DNA of 6,519 nt from Bacillota bacterium (GCA_023395695.1 JAEWYJ010000332.1:1-6519); one strand, 5' to 3'; positions 1 to 6,192 are shown, counted from the stretch's first letter. Numbers and translations: made by a program. The notes: a model not told the origin generated them from the letters alone.

Positions 1-655
1 TTGTATAGGCGGTCAGGCAGCCGGTAAACACCAGCACACTGCCGGTGACCAGACCCGAAATACTAAGCGGAAATACGACGCTGAAAAACGATTGCAGCCG
101 CGTTGCGCCCAGATTGCAGGCAGCCAGACTTAATTCGTCCGGGATGCTGTCCATTACGCCGATCAGCGACAGGATCATCAGCGGTAAAAACAGCTGCACA
201 AAGCCCACGGTCATCGAAAATTCGTTGTACAAAAGGCTCTGCGGCTTTGCAAAAAGCCCGCTGCCCACCAGCATGCCGTTGACAATGCCCTTTTTGCCCA
301 GAATAACCATCCAGCTGAACGAGCGGATGACCGGGCTGGTAAACATGGGGAACACTGCCAGCGCCATTAACAGGCCCTTGCGCTTTGAAAAGCGCGATAT
401 GTAATAAGCGGACGGAAAGCCCAACACCGCGCAAACCGCCGTGCTCAAAAGGCTCAAGCGCAGGCTGCGCGCAAACACCTGCCGGAAATATTCGCCGCCA
501 AACATGGCAAAGTAAGCCTGAACCGAAAAGGCGCCGCTTTGCGGCGAAACGGTGGTGACCGCCAGCAGACAGAGCGGAATCAGCATAAAAACCGTGACGA
601 ATAAAATGCCGGGCAGCATCAGCAGCAGCCAGACAACGCTCCTTGCGTGCTTCAC
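1..655 (-). CDS. PotB-like ABC transporter permease, N-terminal part (cut by left edge)
   Basis: Inner-membrane subunit of a binding-protein-dependent ABC importer; the closest resemblance I recognise is the PotB/spermidine-putrescine class. The reading frame is open for 218 codons from a GTG and continues past the left edge, so about 60-80 C-terminal residues are probably missing. TM1 is at residues 7-33, with further helices near 65-85, 97-118, 147-167 and 196-215. The EAA loop that contacts the ATPase is clear at about 174-197 (ELSLAACNLGAT, then FPLSISG); PotB-type proteins have LxEAAxxLGA...LPLxxPG here. GTG at 653-655 is chosen because AGGAGG (665-670) lies nine bases upstream. An in-frame ATG at 716-718 lacks a ribosome site and would add a charged 21-residue tail. 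It appears to be the first gene of its operon, since the gene upstream is lysR; ATPase, second permease and binding protein may lie beyond the edge. Substrate unknown; polyamine import is only a family-level guess. Confidence 0.9.
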   Translation of the reverse strand, partial: MKHARSVVWLLLMLPGILFVTVFMLIPLCLLAVTTVSPQSGAFSVQAYFAMFGGEYFRQVFARSLRLSLLSTAVCAVLGFPSAYYISRFSKRKGLLMALAVFPMFTSPVIRSFSWMVILGKKGIVNGMLVGSGLFAKPQSLLYNEFSMTVGFVQLFLPLMILSLIGVMDSIPDELSLAACNLGATRLQSFFSVVFPLSISGLVTGSVLVFTGCLTAYT

Positions 656-664
656 CAGAGCTTT

Positions 665-670
665 CCTCCT
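665..670 (-). promoter_or_regulatory. Shine-Dalgarno site fixing the GTG start of the ABC permease
   Basis: The minus strand reads AGGAGG, nine bases before GTG at 653-655. This is the only strong ribosome site in the region and is why the GTG is preferred over the in-frame ATG at 716-718. Confidence 0.75.
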
Positions 671-734
671 CTTATCATCGAATGCCGGCGCTTTTTGGCC
701 GCGCCGTGTAAAATCCATATTAAAAATACACTTT

Positions 735-763
735 AGACTAACATTTTGCGGAATTAAAGTCAA
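735..763 (-). promoter_or_regulatory. Candidate promoter for the ABC permease operon
   Basis: On the minus strand, TTGACT (758-763, 5/6 match to the -35 consensus) is followed after 17 bases by TAGTCT (735-740, only 3/6 to the -10 consensus). Transcription would start near 728 and leave a leader of about 70 bases before the GTG. The poor -10 keeps confidence low. The rest of the 656-906 spacer is AT-rich and holds no gene I can support. Confidence 0.3.
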
Positions 764-906
764 TTGCAGCGTTCTTTTTCAGCATTTTTAGCAGCTATTG
801 CGCCAAATCCTTTAAAGTTTTTGAGACATAGATATAGAGATGCCGCATTTGGAACAGTCTGCCAGGGTTAGAGCGGAATTTAGAGGAGCCGCCGGCCGCA
901 CAGGCT

Positions 907-1848
907 TTACTGCCGGCTGATGCGCCGAACCTCCTCCTGTGTCAGCGCGATAAAACGGCGGATGAACGCCGGCTGTATGACACCCTTGTGGCTTACCATG
1001 TCGATATGCAACGGTCTGTCCAGCCCGCTGATCGGGAACATATATAATTTGTTTTGTTCATCGCTGGTCAGGTTGTGCCGATGAGCCGTATTCAGCAGCA
1101 TGCGGGGACACAGAGACGCGCAAACGCCCGAGGCGCACAGCATAATCTGCGCCTCACAGTCGCTGATATTATAGACGACGTTGAGCCGCAGATGATGGTA
1201 ATTGAGATACTCCATAATCACATGGTTGACCTTTCCGGTCTTAAAGCTGAGAGCAAAGGGGATATCTCTAAAGTGGTTGAGGTTGACCCCGCCGCCCATT
1301 TTGCCGATCTGCGCCTCCTTAAAATGCGCGTGCAGCAGCTGTGAGGAAATGATGAGCCGGATTTCGTCGTCCGCCATCGTGTGGATATCAAAGGCGGGGT
1401 CGGGGTCGGTATTGACGCCGATGAACAGGTCTATTTCGCCGCGCAGCAGCCGCTCCTCCAATATCTTGGTATCCTCAATGCAAAAGGAAATATTGACCCT
1501 GGGGAACAGACGATAGTACCGCGACAGCACGCCGGGCAGTATGACCGACGCGCGCGACGTGCTGATGCCAAGCGTAAAGGAGCCGCTTTCGCCGCTGGCC
1601 ATGCTGCACAGGCTGTCATCCATATTTTTTTCAAGAATACGGATGTTGCGCAGGCTTTCAAGCATCACCTCGCCCGCGGGCGTCAGGCTTAGCTTGGGGT
1701 TGCGCTCAAAGAGCTTGACGTTATATTCCTTTTCCAGACGCTTGATATGGTCGCTGACGCACTGCTGGGTGACAAACGCCTGTTGGGCCGCGTGTGAAAT
1801 GCTCATTTTTTCGGCTACGAGCAAAAAAATTTCAAATCCTGTTCGCAT
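907..1848 (-). CDS. LysR-family transcriptional regulator
   Basis: DNA-binding regulator of 313 residues, normal for LysR proteins. The N-terminal winged helix-turn-helix spans residues 3-62: FEIFLLVAEKMSISHAA, a recognition helix around TQQCVSDHIKRLE, then the wing LFERNPKLSLTPAGE. A linker helix (60-85) leads to a two-lobed effector-binding domain (90-300), with the first lobe starting at GSFTLGIS. The start is taken at ATG 1846-1848 because AAGGA (1857-1861) lies eight bases upstream; an ATG three codons earlier (1855-1857) overlaps that site. The effector domain has four cysteines in 17 residues (C231, C238, C243, C247), which is unusual. The gene lies between the TRAP terminator and the ABC permease, in the same direction as both, so its target is ambiguous. 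LysR genes often regulate an adjacent operon in response to a pathway metabolite. The specific effector is unknown. Confidence 0.95.
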   Translation of the reverse strand: MRTGFEIFLLVAEKMSISHAAQQAFVTQQCVSDHIKRLEKEYNVKLFERNPKLSLTPAGEVMLESLRNIRILEKNMDDSLCSMASGESGSFTLGISTSRASVILPGVLSRYYRLFPRVNISFCIEDTKILEERLLRGEIDLFIGVNTDPDPAFDIHTMADDEIRLIISSQLLHAHFKEAQIGKMGGGVNLNHFRDIPFALSFKTGKVNHVIMEYLNYHHLRLNVVYNISDCEAQIMLCASGVCASLCPRMLLNTAHRHNLTSDEQNKLYMFPISGLDRPLHIDMVSHKGVIQPAFIRRFIALTQEEVRRISRQ

Positions 1849-1856
1849 GGGGCCCA

Positions 1857-1861
1857 TCCTT
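1857..1861 (-). promoter_or_regulatory. Ribosome binding site deciding the lysR start
   Basis: The minus strand reads AAGGA, eight bases before ATG 1846-1848. It abuts the alternative ATG at 1855-1857, which would therefore have no usable spacing. The protein from 1848 also begins close to where LysR proteins usually start. Confidence 0.6.
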
Positions 1862-1879
1862 CCCGTTGTGGTTTTTTGT

Positions 1880-1908
1880 TGATAATAATATGATATCAGA
1901 TTTTGATA
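1880..1908. promoter_or_regulatory. Dyad and TGATA repeats upstream of lysR (possible operator)
   Basis: TATCA (1894-1898), five bases, then TGATA (1904-1908) forms a perfect 15-base interrupted palindrome about 45-60 bases upstream of the lysR start. Two further TGATA copies lie at 1880-1884 and 1891-1895, and TGATATCA (1891-1898) is itself palindromic. LysR proteins typically bind interrupted dyads of this size and often regulate themselves, so an autoregulatory operator is reasonable. The region is AT-rich, so chance is not excluded. I see no convincing -35/-10 pair here. Confidence 0.35.
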
Positions 1909-1950
1909 CCGGCGTCCCCGTCGTTTATAACTTTTCGGCTATTAGAAAAT

Positions 1951-1993
1951 TTTAACAAAACGGCGGCCTGCCCCTAAGAGAAGCAGGCCGCCG
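1951..1993 (-). terminator. Intrinsic terminator of the hydrolase-TRAP operon
   Basis: Arms 1961-1971 and 1983-1993 pair perfectly over 11 GC-rich bases around an 11-base loop. On the minus strand the hairpin is followed directly by TTTTGTTAAA and more T-rich sequence. It lies about 55 bases past the dctM stop, so it should end the operon before lysR. Confidence 0.85.
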
Positions 1994-2048
1994 CAGGCGG
2001 GCGCTTTAATTTTTTGCCTGCGCCAAGCGCCGGTTCAGGTGTTTTGTG

Positions 2049-3338
2049 TCAATAGCTGTAGCCCATTAGCTTGGGCAGCCAGGTGATGATGCCTGGTACG
2101 TAGGCAAACACAAACAGCAGCGCAATTTCGGTCAGCAGAAAGGGCAGGCTTCCCCTGACAATCTGCTTAAAGTTCAGGCCGGAGATTGAGACGGCTGTAA
2201 ACAGGTTGTACCCGAAGGGTGGGGTAACAAATCCGACCACGAGACAGATGCAGAACAGCATGCCGATGTGCAGCTGGTTGCAGCCCAGCGAGATGCCAAT
2301 GGGAATCAGAATGGGCGCCAGAATCAGCGTTGCGGCGACGTTGTCCATCAGGCAGCCTACCACGAGCAGAATGACGACGAGCACGAACAGGTATAGGTTG
2401 CGGTCGCCGTTAACCAGCGTGATAAAAGCGGTCGAGATGGCCGTGCCGATCTGCGACTTGGACACCACCCAGGAAAAAATGGAAGCCGCCGCAATGATAA
2501 AGTTGACCATTGTGGAGGTTTTCAGCGAGGAGATCAGGATGCGTGGCAAATCCTTGACTTTAAGCTCACCCAGCGCAAAACCGACGATGAGCGCATATAC
2601 AATACCGACCGCCGCAGATTCCGTGGGGGTAAAAATGCCGCCGTAGATGCCGCCTAGAATCAGCACCGGCAGCCCCAGCGCACCCAGCGCCTTCCAGAAC
2701 ATTTTAAGCGAATATTTAAGGTCGAATTTTGTTTGGCCCGCGTGCTTTAGAACCTCCGGGTTTTTATAGGCGAACGCGACATTAACAATGCTCAGTGCCG
2801 CCGCAATAACCAGCCCGGGTACAATACCGGCAATGAACATGGCGGGAATAGAGAGGCTCATGGTCACGCCGTAAATAATCATCGGAATGCTGGGCGGAAT
2901 AATGGGGCCAAGGGCGCCTGCGGCTGCCACGAGCCCGGCGCTGGTTTCTTTGGAATAACCGGCCTTGGACATGGAAGGCAGCATAATAGAGCCGATGGCG
3001 GCGACCGTGGCAGGGCCGGAGCCGGTCAGCGCCGCAAAAATAGCGCAGCTAAATACGGTGACGATGCCCAAGCCGCCGGGCATCCAGCCCAAAAGGCTTT
3101 TGGCCCAATCGGTCAGGCGCTTGGAGATGCCGCCAAAATCCATGAGGTTGCCTACGAGAATAAACAGCGGCACCGCAAGCAGCGTAAACGAGTTGAGGCC
3201 GTACACAAGGCGCTGGGCCACAACCAGAAAGCTGGTGTCGGTAATATTTAAGTAAACCATGCCGGAGGATATGATCGAAAAGGCGACCGGTACCCCAAGC
3301 AGCATCAGTCCAAAAAGTGCAAGCAGTACCAGTGTCAT
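2049..3338 (-). CDS. dctM: TRAP transporter large permease subunit DctM
   Basis: Large membrane subunit of a tripartite ATP-independent periplasmic (TRAP) transporter; it forms the ion-coupled transport path and works with DctQ and DctP. It has 429 residues, the usual family length, and is hydrophobic throughout, consistent with the family's roughly 12 segments. Family signatures are visible: TGSGPATVAAIGS (105-117), PSMSKAGY then LGPIIPPSIPMIIYG (121-157), FTPTESAAVG (236-245), MDNVAATLILAPILIP (331-346) and VGFVTPPFGYNLF (368-380). The start is ATG 3336-3338, which overlaps the dctQ stop as ATGA and has GGGAGG just upstream. The frame is open 38 codons further, but that extension is non-hydrophobic, cysteine/glycine-rich and lies inside dctQ, so it is rejected. 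Last gene of the operon, followed by the terminator at 1951-1993. Ion coupling (usually sodium) and substrate are inferred from the family only. Confidence 0.97.
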   Translation of the reverse strand: MTLVLLALFGLMLLGVPVAFSIISSGMVYLNITDTSFLVVAQRLVYGLNSFTLLAVPLFILVGNLMDFGGISKRLTDWAKSLLGWMPGGLGIVTVFSCAIFAALTGSGPATVAAIGSIMLPSMSKAGYSKETSAGLVAAAGALGPIIPPSIPMIIYGVTMSLSIPAMFIAGIVPGLVIAAALSIVNVAFAYKNPEVLKHAGQTKFDLKYSLKMFWKALGALGLPVLILGGIYGGIFTPTESAAVGIVYALIVGFALGELKVKDLPRILISSLKTSTMVNFIIAAASIFSWVVSKSQIGTAISTAFITLVNGDRNLYLFVLVVILLVVGCLMDNVAATLILAPILIPIGISLGCNQLHIGMLFCICLVVGFVTPPFGYNLFTAVSISGLNFKQIVRGSLPFLLTEIALLFVFAYVPGIITWLPKLMGYSY

Positions 3339-3835
3339 CGTGCGTCGCCCTCCCTGCTTTGCGGCTTGTCCCACAGGACGACCGCAATTTTGACCACAGC
3401 CTGAAACATCAGCAGCAAACCGCCCGCCGCCACCGAGGCATTGATAGCCCACATGGGCACCGACATGGCGGTGCTTAAGTTGGCCCGCGAGCTGTAGGAC
3501 AGCATAATGCCGGAATGCAACATGACAACACCGTTTAAAAAGATCACCAATTCAATCAGTACGTCGAGCGCTTTGCGCGCTACGCCGTGCAGCAGGTCCA
3601 TAATAACCGTGACAGTGGCGTGCTCACCGGCCCCGATCAAAAGAGAAGCGCCGATCATATGCATCCAGATAAAGCAATATCTGGCCAGCTCTTCAGTCCA
3701 GGACAGCGAATTATTCAAAACGAAGCGAAAGAAGACCTGCGCGATACAGGCGATAATTAAAACGGCAAACAGCGTAATGCCAACGTAGCTGACGGCTGTA
3801 TTCACCGCGTTTGAAACGCGTTTGAGCGTTTTCAT
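3335..3835 (-). CDS. dctQ: TRAP transporter small permease subunit DctQ
   Basis: Small membrane subunit of the TRAP transporter, which associates with DctM in the cytoplasmic membrane. At 166 residues it is typical in length and shows four hydrophobic segments at about 15-37, 50-70, 88-111 and 127-154. The family signature is complete: QVFFRFVLNN (33-42), then SWTEELARYCFIWMHMIGAS (45-64) and a GEHATV loop. GGAGGAA a few bases upstream supports ATG 3833-3835. The stop overlaps the dctM start by four bases (ATGA), indicating translational coupling, so the two proteins are probably made in equal amounts. It is separated from dctP by an 80-base spacer carrying a strong hairpin. Confidence 0.96.
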   Translation of the reverse strand: MKTLKRVSNAVNTAVSYVGITLFAVLIIACIAQVFFRFVLNNSLSWTEELARYCFIWMHMIGASLLIGAGEHATVTVIMDLLHGVARKALDVLIELVIFLNGVVMLHSGIMLSYSSRANLSTAMSVPMWAINASVAAGGLLLMFQAVVKIAVVLWDKPQSREGDAR

Positions 3836-3862
3836 GAAGATTCCTCCCCTTTGTGCATCCTG

Positions 3863-3898
3863 CGCCGCCGGCCGTGCACTTAAGCATGGCCGGCGGCG
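3863..3898 (-). other. Intercistronic stem-loop between dctP and dctQ
   Basis: Arms 3863-3873 and 3888-3898 form a perfect 11-base GC-rich stem. After one mismatch, three more pairs (3875-3877 with 3884-3886) leave a six-base loop. No U-tract follows on the transcribed strand, so it is not a classical terminator. In transporter operons such hairpins after the binding-protein gene often protect the upstream mRNA from 3' exonucleases, so the binding protein is made in excess. That role is inferred here. It ends about 15 bases before the dctQ ribosome site. Confidence 0.7.
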
Positions 3899-3915
3899 TC
3901 GTTTTAAAACAAGAA

Positions 3916-4974
3916 TCAGGCCATGCCGACCAGCGTTTTAAGCGCGTTAACCCAGTCGCTGCCGATGTAGGATTCCATCTGCTCATAGCAGGGCAACACG
4001 GTCTGGCGGAAAGCGTCCAGATCGACGTCCGACTCCGGTATAATGGTCATGCCCTTGGCGGTCAGGTCCTCCTCCATGCTCTGGGCCGTGGCGGCGTTGT
4101 TCGCGCGGGTATAAGCGGCCGCCTCCACGGCGGCGTCGCGCAGCAGCTGCTGATCCTCGGGAGACATCGACTCAAACACCTGCGTGGAGATGCAGATGGG
4201 CAGCGGCGAATAGAACAGGTTGACATTGTCAATAAACTTGCAGACGTCGGGGAAGCCGTTGGTATAAAGCACACTCAATGGTGCGTCGCAGCCGTCTACC
4301 GTTCCCTGCTGCAGCGCGGTGAGCAGCTCGCCCCAGGCCATTGGGGTGGCGTTAACACCCAGTGCGGAATAGGCGGAGAGGTATATTTTGGTTTCCATGC
4401 AGCGAATTTTCAGCCCGGCAAGGTCGGCCGGCTTGGATACCGGCGCATTGCGGGTACAAAGCTGACGGAAGCCGCCCTCGGAGAACGCCAGCGCGGTAAC
4501 GCCGGTGCCCTGCATATTTTCAAGAAGCTTTTGGCCAAAATCGCCGTCGAGTATATCGCGCGCCTGCCCCAGATCCGAGAAGATGAACGGCAGGTCCAGC
4601 GCGCCGTAGGACGGCACATAAGAGGAGACGTAGGCGTTGGTCATAATGGCCATGTCGCAGGTTCCGGTCTGCATGCCTTCCCACATTTCAGGCTCGGAGC
4701 CGAGCTGGCTGCTGGGGTAGTCGTCAATCGTAATACGGCCGGTGGTTTTCTGCTCCACAATTTCCTTGAGCTTCATAACGGTGCGGTAGTACGGGTCGTT
4801 TTCGTTGGCTGCGGTGGTGTGCCCAATGCTCAGGTTATAGGTTTTGCCGGCCGCTTCGCTGCTGCCGGAGCCGGCGGACGGAGCCGGGGCCGGGGCCGAA
4901 GCGCCCTTACAGGCTGTCAGGCTTAATGCCAGAACCAGAGTCAGCGCAAGTACTGTTAATCGAATTTTTTTCAT
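3916..4974 (-). CDS. dctP: TRAP transporter solute-binding lipoprotein DctP
   Basis: Extracellular substrate-binding subunit of the TRAP transporter, 352 residues. A lipoprotein signal peptide is plain: MKKIR, a hydrophobic core and the lipobox LTAC, giving lipidated Cys22. An Ala/Pro/Gly/Ser linker (24-43) tethers the domain to the membrane, as expected in a Gram-positive cell. The mature fold begins at TYNLSIGHTT (45-54). DctP landmarks include MWEGMQTGTCDMAI (97-110), GFRQL with R170, and LAGLKIR with R191, the conserved arginine that usually pairs with the substrate carboxylate. ALQQGTVDGCDAPLS (220-234) is the hinge-side family motif. The start has AGGAGGAAA just upstream. The gene follows the hydrolase by 33 bases and precedes dctQ. 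The arginine pair favours a carboxylated ligand by family knowledge, but the specific solute is unknown. Cys192 beside R191 is not a residue I would expect there. Confidence 0.96.
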   Translation of the reverse strand: MKKIRLTVLALTLVLALSLTACKGASAPAPAPSAGSGSSEAAGKTYNLSIGHTTAANENDPYYRTVMKLKEIVEQKTTGRITIDDYPSSQLGSEPEMWEGMQTGTCDMAIMTNAYVSSYVPSYGALDLPFIFSDLGQARDILDGDFGQKLLENMQGTGVTALAFSEGGFRQLCTRNAPVSKPADLAGLKIRCMETKIYLSAYSALGVNATPMAWGELLTALQQGTVDGCDAPLSVLYTNGFPDVCKFIDNVNLFYSPLPICISTQVFESMSPEDQQLLRDAAVEAAAYTRANNAATAQSMEEDLTAKGMTIIPESDVDLDAFRQTVLPCYEQMESYIGSDWVNALKTLVGMA

Positions 4975-5007
4975 TTCCTTTTTCCTCCTGAAAAAATTTT
5001 TATCGTT

Positions 5008-5862
5008 TTAATCCACAATGGATTTTGGGACGAAGCAAACCATATCCCGAATTTGGGCATCAGTCAACCCCTGCTTTAAAAGCGCGCAGATAAAGCGGTG
5101 CAGCTCGGCGGTAGGGCGGGGCTCTCCCCCTTGTCCGCGGTCGGTTGCAATATAGGTGTGGCTGGGCCCGACCTGTAGAATGGTCTGTACCATTGCGCCG
5201 ATACTGACAGCGCCCTGGGCTACGTTAAACCAGTTTTTTTCAATCAAAACGCCCGCTTCGGCCAGCTCCTGCTGCGTCGCTGCCGGAATTCTGGTGCGCG
5301 GGAACTCGGGGTGGGTCAAAATCATGCGCACGCCCCGGGCGCGCCCTTCGCGGCAGAGCAGAACCGATTCCTTTGGGCTCAGGTGGCCGGTTGCAAGCGT
5401 GCCGTCGTATTTTTTTACGGCGTCCATCACGTCGTAGACGCTGTCCTTGAGTCTGCCGCCCGGCGTCAGAATATAGATGCCCTCCCGCTCAAAAAAATCG
5501 CCGTCCATATTGCCGAATTCCAGACTGTTGGCCGAGTCGCGAGTGGGCATCCACACAATTTTTGCACCGACCTTCAGCGCATTTTCAACGGCGTAAACAT
5601 TAATGCCGCCGGCTGGCCAGTTAAGCGCAATACCGCCGTACGCCTTTGTTTTACAGCCGCTGTAGCGGTTAATCAGCTCGGCGCGGACAGCGGTGGATTC
5701 GTAGTGGCTTTTCAGCATTACCCCGGCCATGCCCGCCCGGCTGGCCTCGTTGACCAGCTCCCAGCTGTCCAATGCCCGGGGAAAGGCCGACGGCGCCGTA
5801 TGGACATGTAAATCGTAGCCGTCGACCATAAGCGCCCAGGCTTTGTCTTCCGTTTGTTCCAT
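5008..5862 (-). CDS. Amidohydrolase-like metal-dependent hydrolase (resembles DUF6282)
   Basis: Predicted cytoplasmic enzyme of 284 residues with no signal peptide. I recognise it from memory as DUF6282-like; no search was run. Strand-like segments in regular order fit a TIM barrel, with metal-ligand-type residues at their ends: GYDLHVHT (H19, H21), GVMLKSH (K51, H53), TGHLS (H160), ILTHPEF (H184) and IATDRGQ (D241). HxH, His, His and Asp at these strands is the amidohydrolase-superfamily layout. The usual bridging Lys/Glu after the fourth strand is not evident (segment IVWMPTRD), so a mononuclear site is possible. The likely reaction is hydrolysis of an amide, lactone or similar bond; the substrate is unknown. 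ATG 5860-5862 is preceded by AGGAGG ten bases upstream. It is the first gene of the operon, ahead of dctP, suggesting it processes the TRAP cargo. A PHP-type phosphoesterase is an alternative, but less well fitted. Confidence 0.88.
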   Translation of the reverse strand: MEQTEDKAWALMVDGYDLHVHTAPSAFPRALDSWELVNEASRAGMAGVMLKSHYESTAVRAELINRYSGCKTKAYGGIALNWPAGGINVYAVENALKVGAKIVWMPTRDSANSLEFGNMDGDFFEREGIYILTPGGRLKDSVYDVMDAVKKYDGTLATGHLSPKESVLLCREGRARGVRMILTHPEFPRTRIPAATQQELAEAGVLIEKNWFNVAQGAVSIGAMVQTILQVGPSHTYIATDRGQGGEPRPTAELHRFICALLKQGLTDAQIRDMVCFVPKSIVD

Positions 5863-5895
5863 TTTGATAAATCCTCCTGCATTGGCAAGTGCAAT

Positions 5896-5913
5896 AAAGG
5901 CAGGCCTGTCTTT
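5896..5913. promoter_or_regulatory. Palindrome in the hydrolase-TRAP leader (possible operator)
   Basis: An 18-base dyad with no spacer, AAAGG-CAGG/CCTG-TCTTT, has eight of nine pairs matching; only 5900/5909 fails. It lies about 35-50 bases upstream of the hydrolase start, just downstream of the predicted transcription start, a common location for a repressor site. It is too short and unlooped to be a terminator. The binding protein is unknown. Confidence 0.4.
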
Positions 5914-5928
5914 GCCTCTCTATTTGGT

Positions 5929-5957
5929 AATATAGCAGTATACAGGAACAAGGTAAA
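5929..5957 (-). promoter_or_regulatory. Predicted promoter of the hydrolase-TRAP operon
   Basis: On the minus strand TTTACC (5952-5957, 4/6) and TATATT (5929-5934, 5/6) are separated by 17 bases. Transcription would begin near 5922, giving a leader of about 60 bases that includes the 5896-5913 palindrome and the AGGAGG site. A second -10-like TATACT (5937-5942) has no good -35 at the right spacing. Confidence 0.5.
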
Positions 5958-6047
5958 ACAAGTAGTTTCAGAGCGCGCACAAGTTTCGCCACGGAGAATA
6001 GCTGATTAGTACAATTTTTAGCCTTACTTTTATCGGAGGTGCACAAG
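5948..6047. repeat. Four ACAAG boxes upstream of the operon promoter
   Basis: ACAAG occurs at 5948-5952, 5958-5962, 5979-5983 and 6043-6047. Offsets are 10, 21 and 64 bases, all close to whole helical turns, so the boxes face the same side of the DNA. The first overlaps the proposed -35 and the others extend upstream, as an activator array might. The unit is only five bases, so significance is uncertain. The remaining 5958-6147 spacer has no supported gene; a small hairpin (6092-6106, six pairs, three-base loop) is the only other structure seen. Confidence 0.3.
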
Positions 6048-6147
6048 GAATTTTGGCCAATAATAAAAGATATTAAGAATTTTATTTGAATGCATCGCGG
6101 CGATGCCCCGCAAAATATGCCGAATCAGCACCTGTAAAAGTAATTGC

Positions 6148-6192
6148 ACGCAGTAAAGCGGCCACCTTAAAAAGGCGACCGCTTTACTGCGT
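6148..6192. terminator. Strong hairpin, probable terminator of the right-edge gene
   Basis: Arms 6148-6161 and 6179-6192 pair perfectly over 14 bases. The 17-base loop can pair further inside (CCTT with AAGG). It lies about 30 bases beyond the stop of the minus-strand gene at the right edge, so ending that transcript is its natural role. The better T-rich tail (TTTATTATTT) is on the plus strand, while the minus-strand tail is only moderately T-rich (GCAATTACTTTT). It may work in both directions or act mainly as a 3' end stabiliser. Confidence 0.65.

Noticed and set aside
45..434. Open frames on both strands within 45-434
   Set aside because: Both overlap the PotB-like permease frame, which has transmembrane segments and an EAA motif; these are shadows.
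552..791. Plus-strand 79-codon frame spanning the permease start and its spacer
   Set aside because: It overlaps the permease 5' end antisense and lacks a ribosome site; the spacer part is AT-rich non-coding sequence.
875..915. GC-rich inverted GCCGGC repeats at the lysR stop as a terminator
   Set aside because: The pairing needs a bulge, overlaps the stop codon and has no T-run after it, so termination is not supported.
1054..1882. Several plus-strand frames opposite lysR
   Set aside because: Antisense shadows of a well-supported LysR gene; compositions are atypical and no domains are visible.
3339..3452. 38-codon N-terminal extension of DctM
   Set aside because: The extension lies within dctQ, is not hydrophobic and resembles no DctM protein. 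The ATGA overlap start at 3338 gives the normal family length.
3853..4926. Long plus-strand open frame (357 codons) opposite dctP
   Set aside because: It lies antisense to a clear DctP gene whose codon bias leaves the opposite strand free of stops. Its translation is low-complexity Gly/Ala/Arg/His-rich, has no recognisable domain and no good ribosome site.
5669..6046. Minus-strand frame of 125 codons covering the hydrolase start and promoter region
   Set aside because: It is out of frame with the hydrolase, has no ribosome site, and its second half is a frame-shifted copy of hydrolase coding sequence.
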